A stretch of 6,015 bases of DNA from an uncultured Mycoplasmataceae bacterium (GTDB lineage: Bacteria; Bacillota_I; Bacilli_A; Mycoplasmatales; Mycoplasmoidaceae): assembly GCA_900316595.1 (NCBI GenBank), contig ONDN01000017.1, positions 1-6,015 on the forward strand, in the 5' to 3' direction. Shown here piece by piece: positions 5,868 to 6,015 of this stretch (positions within the stretch are counted from its first letter, which is position 1; each line of letters opens with the position of its first letter). The notes under the pieces are model-generated. The model was not told the origin of the DNA, made no database searches, and saw only the letters and a list, made by a program, of their open reading frames with translations. The translations under genes were made by a program, and so were the position numbers.

Positions 5868-6015
5868 TTAAATTTCTTGTTCATTTTCAGATGCATTTTC
5901 ATCATCTAGATCTTTACTTTCTTCTTTGAAAGTTAAACCATATTCAAGAAGTTTCTTTTGAATTTCACGAAGTGATTTTCTTCCTAAATTCTTAATTTTT
6001 TCAACTTCTGAACGT
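5868..6015 (-). CDS. rpoA: RNA polymerase alpha subunit, C-terminal end (partial)
   Basis: The last 48 codons of a gene that enters from the right edge. Residues RSEVEKIKNLGRKSLREI followed by KKLLEYGLTF match the end of the alpha C-terminal domain, whose conserved 'VxxLxxIKNLGRKSLxEIxxKLxexGL' region contacts UP-element DNA and activators. After this the chain runs on for about 19 more residues with nine Asp/Glu and few hydrophobic residues, an acidic, probably disordered tail; the E. coli protein also ends in a short acidic tail. The following rplQ confirms the identity. Only this end is visible, so nothing can be said about the N-terminal assembly domain. Confidence 0.95.
   Translation of the reverse strand, partial: RSEVEKIKNLGRKSLREIQKKLLEYGLTFKEESKDLDDENASENEQEI

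Noticed and set aside
1..6015. CRISPR array, insertion sequence, phage or defence system
   Set aside because: I found no spaced direct repeats, transposase motifs or terminal inverted repeats. Every segment is filled by recognisable housekeeping or membrane genes.

Overview
The window is a compact, very AT-rich piece of a Mollicutes (Mycoplasma-type) chromosome. The clearest sign is the genetic code. Reading TGA as tryptophan (code 4) restores every interrupted frame to a full-length, recognisable protein. I count about 24 TGA and 4 TGG Trp codons in the genes present. Several genes are invisible or broken under the standard code (rpmB, the PAP2-like gene, two thirds of the ECF-S gene, the C-terminus of GatA). 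I do not name a species; a Mycoplasma/Metamycoplasma/Mycoplasmopsis-type genome fits.

Layout: three transcription blocks. (1) Minus strand, 3143 down to 1: a folate-family-like ECF transporter S component with extra N- and C-terminal parts, then gatC, gatA and the start of gatB, with gaps of 14 and 2 nt and finally a TAATG overlap. GatCAB is the amidotransferase that converts misacylated Glu-tRNA(Gln) (and Asp-tRNA(Asn)) to the correct amide form. (2) Plus strand, 3190-4068: nfo, endonuclease IV for abasic-site repair, divergent from block 1 across a 46-bp spacer with a palindromic TATAATTATA. (3) Minus strand, 6015 down to 4106: the end of rpoA, rplQ (L17), a PAP2/Aur1-like multi-spanning membrane enzyme, rpmB (L28) and a tRNA-Thr(UGU) gene. 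Blocks 2 and 3 converge on one hairpin with an A-run on one side and a T-run on the other, which can serve as a terminator for both strands.

The genes are mostly housekeeping: translation (GatCAB, L17, L28, tRNA-Thr), transcription (RpoA), DNA repair (Nfo), plus two membrane proteins (vitamin uptake and a probable lipid phosphatase/transferase) inserted into translation operons. No stretch longer than about 50 bp lacks a gene or RNA gene. I see no mobile element, CRISPR array, phage gene or defence system. The items most worth a second look are the PAP2-like gene directly after rplQ, the enlarged ECF-S protein co-directional with gatCAB, C33 in the tRNA-Thr anticodon loop, and the shared palindromic -10 region.
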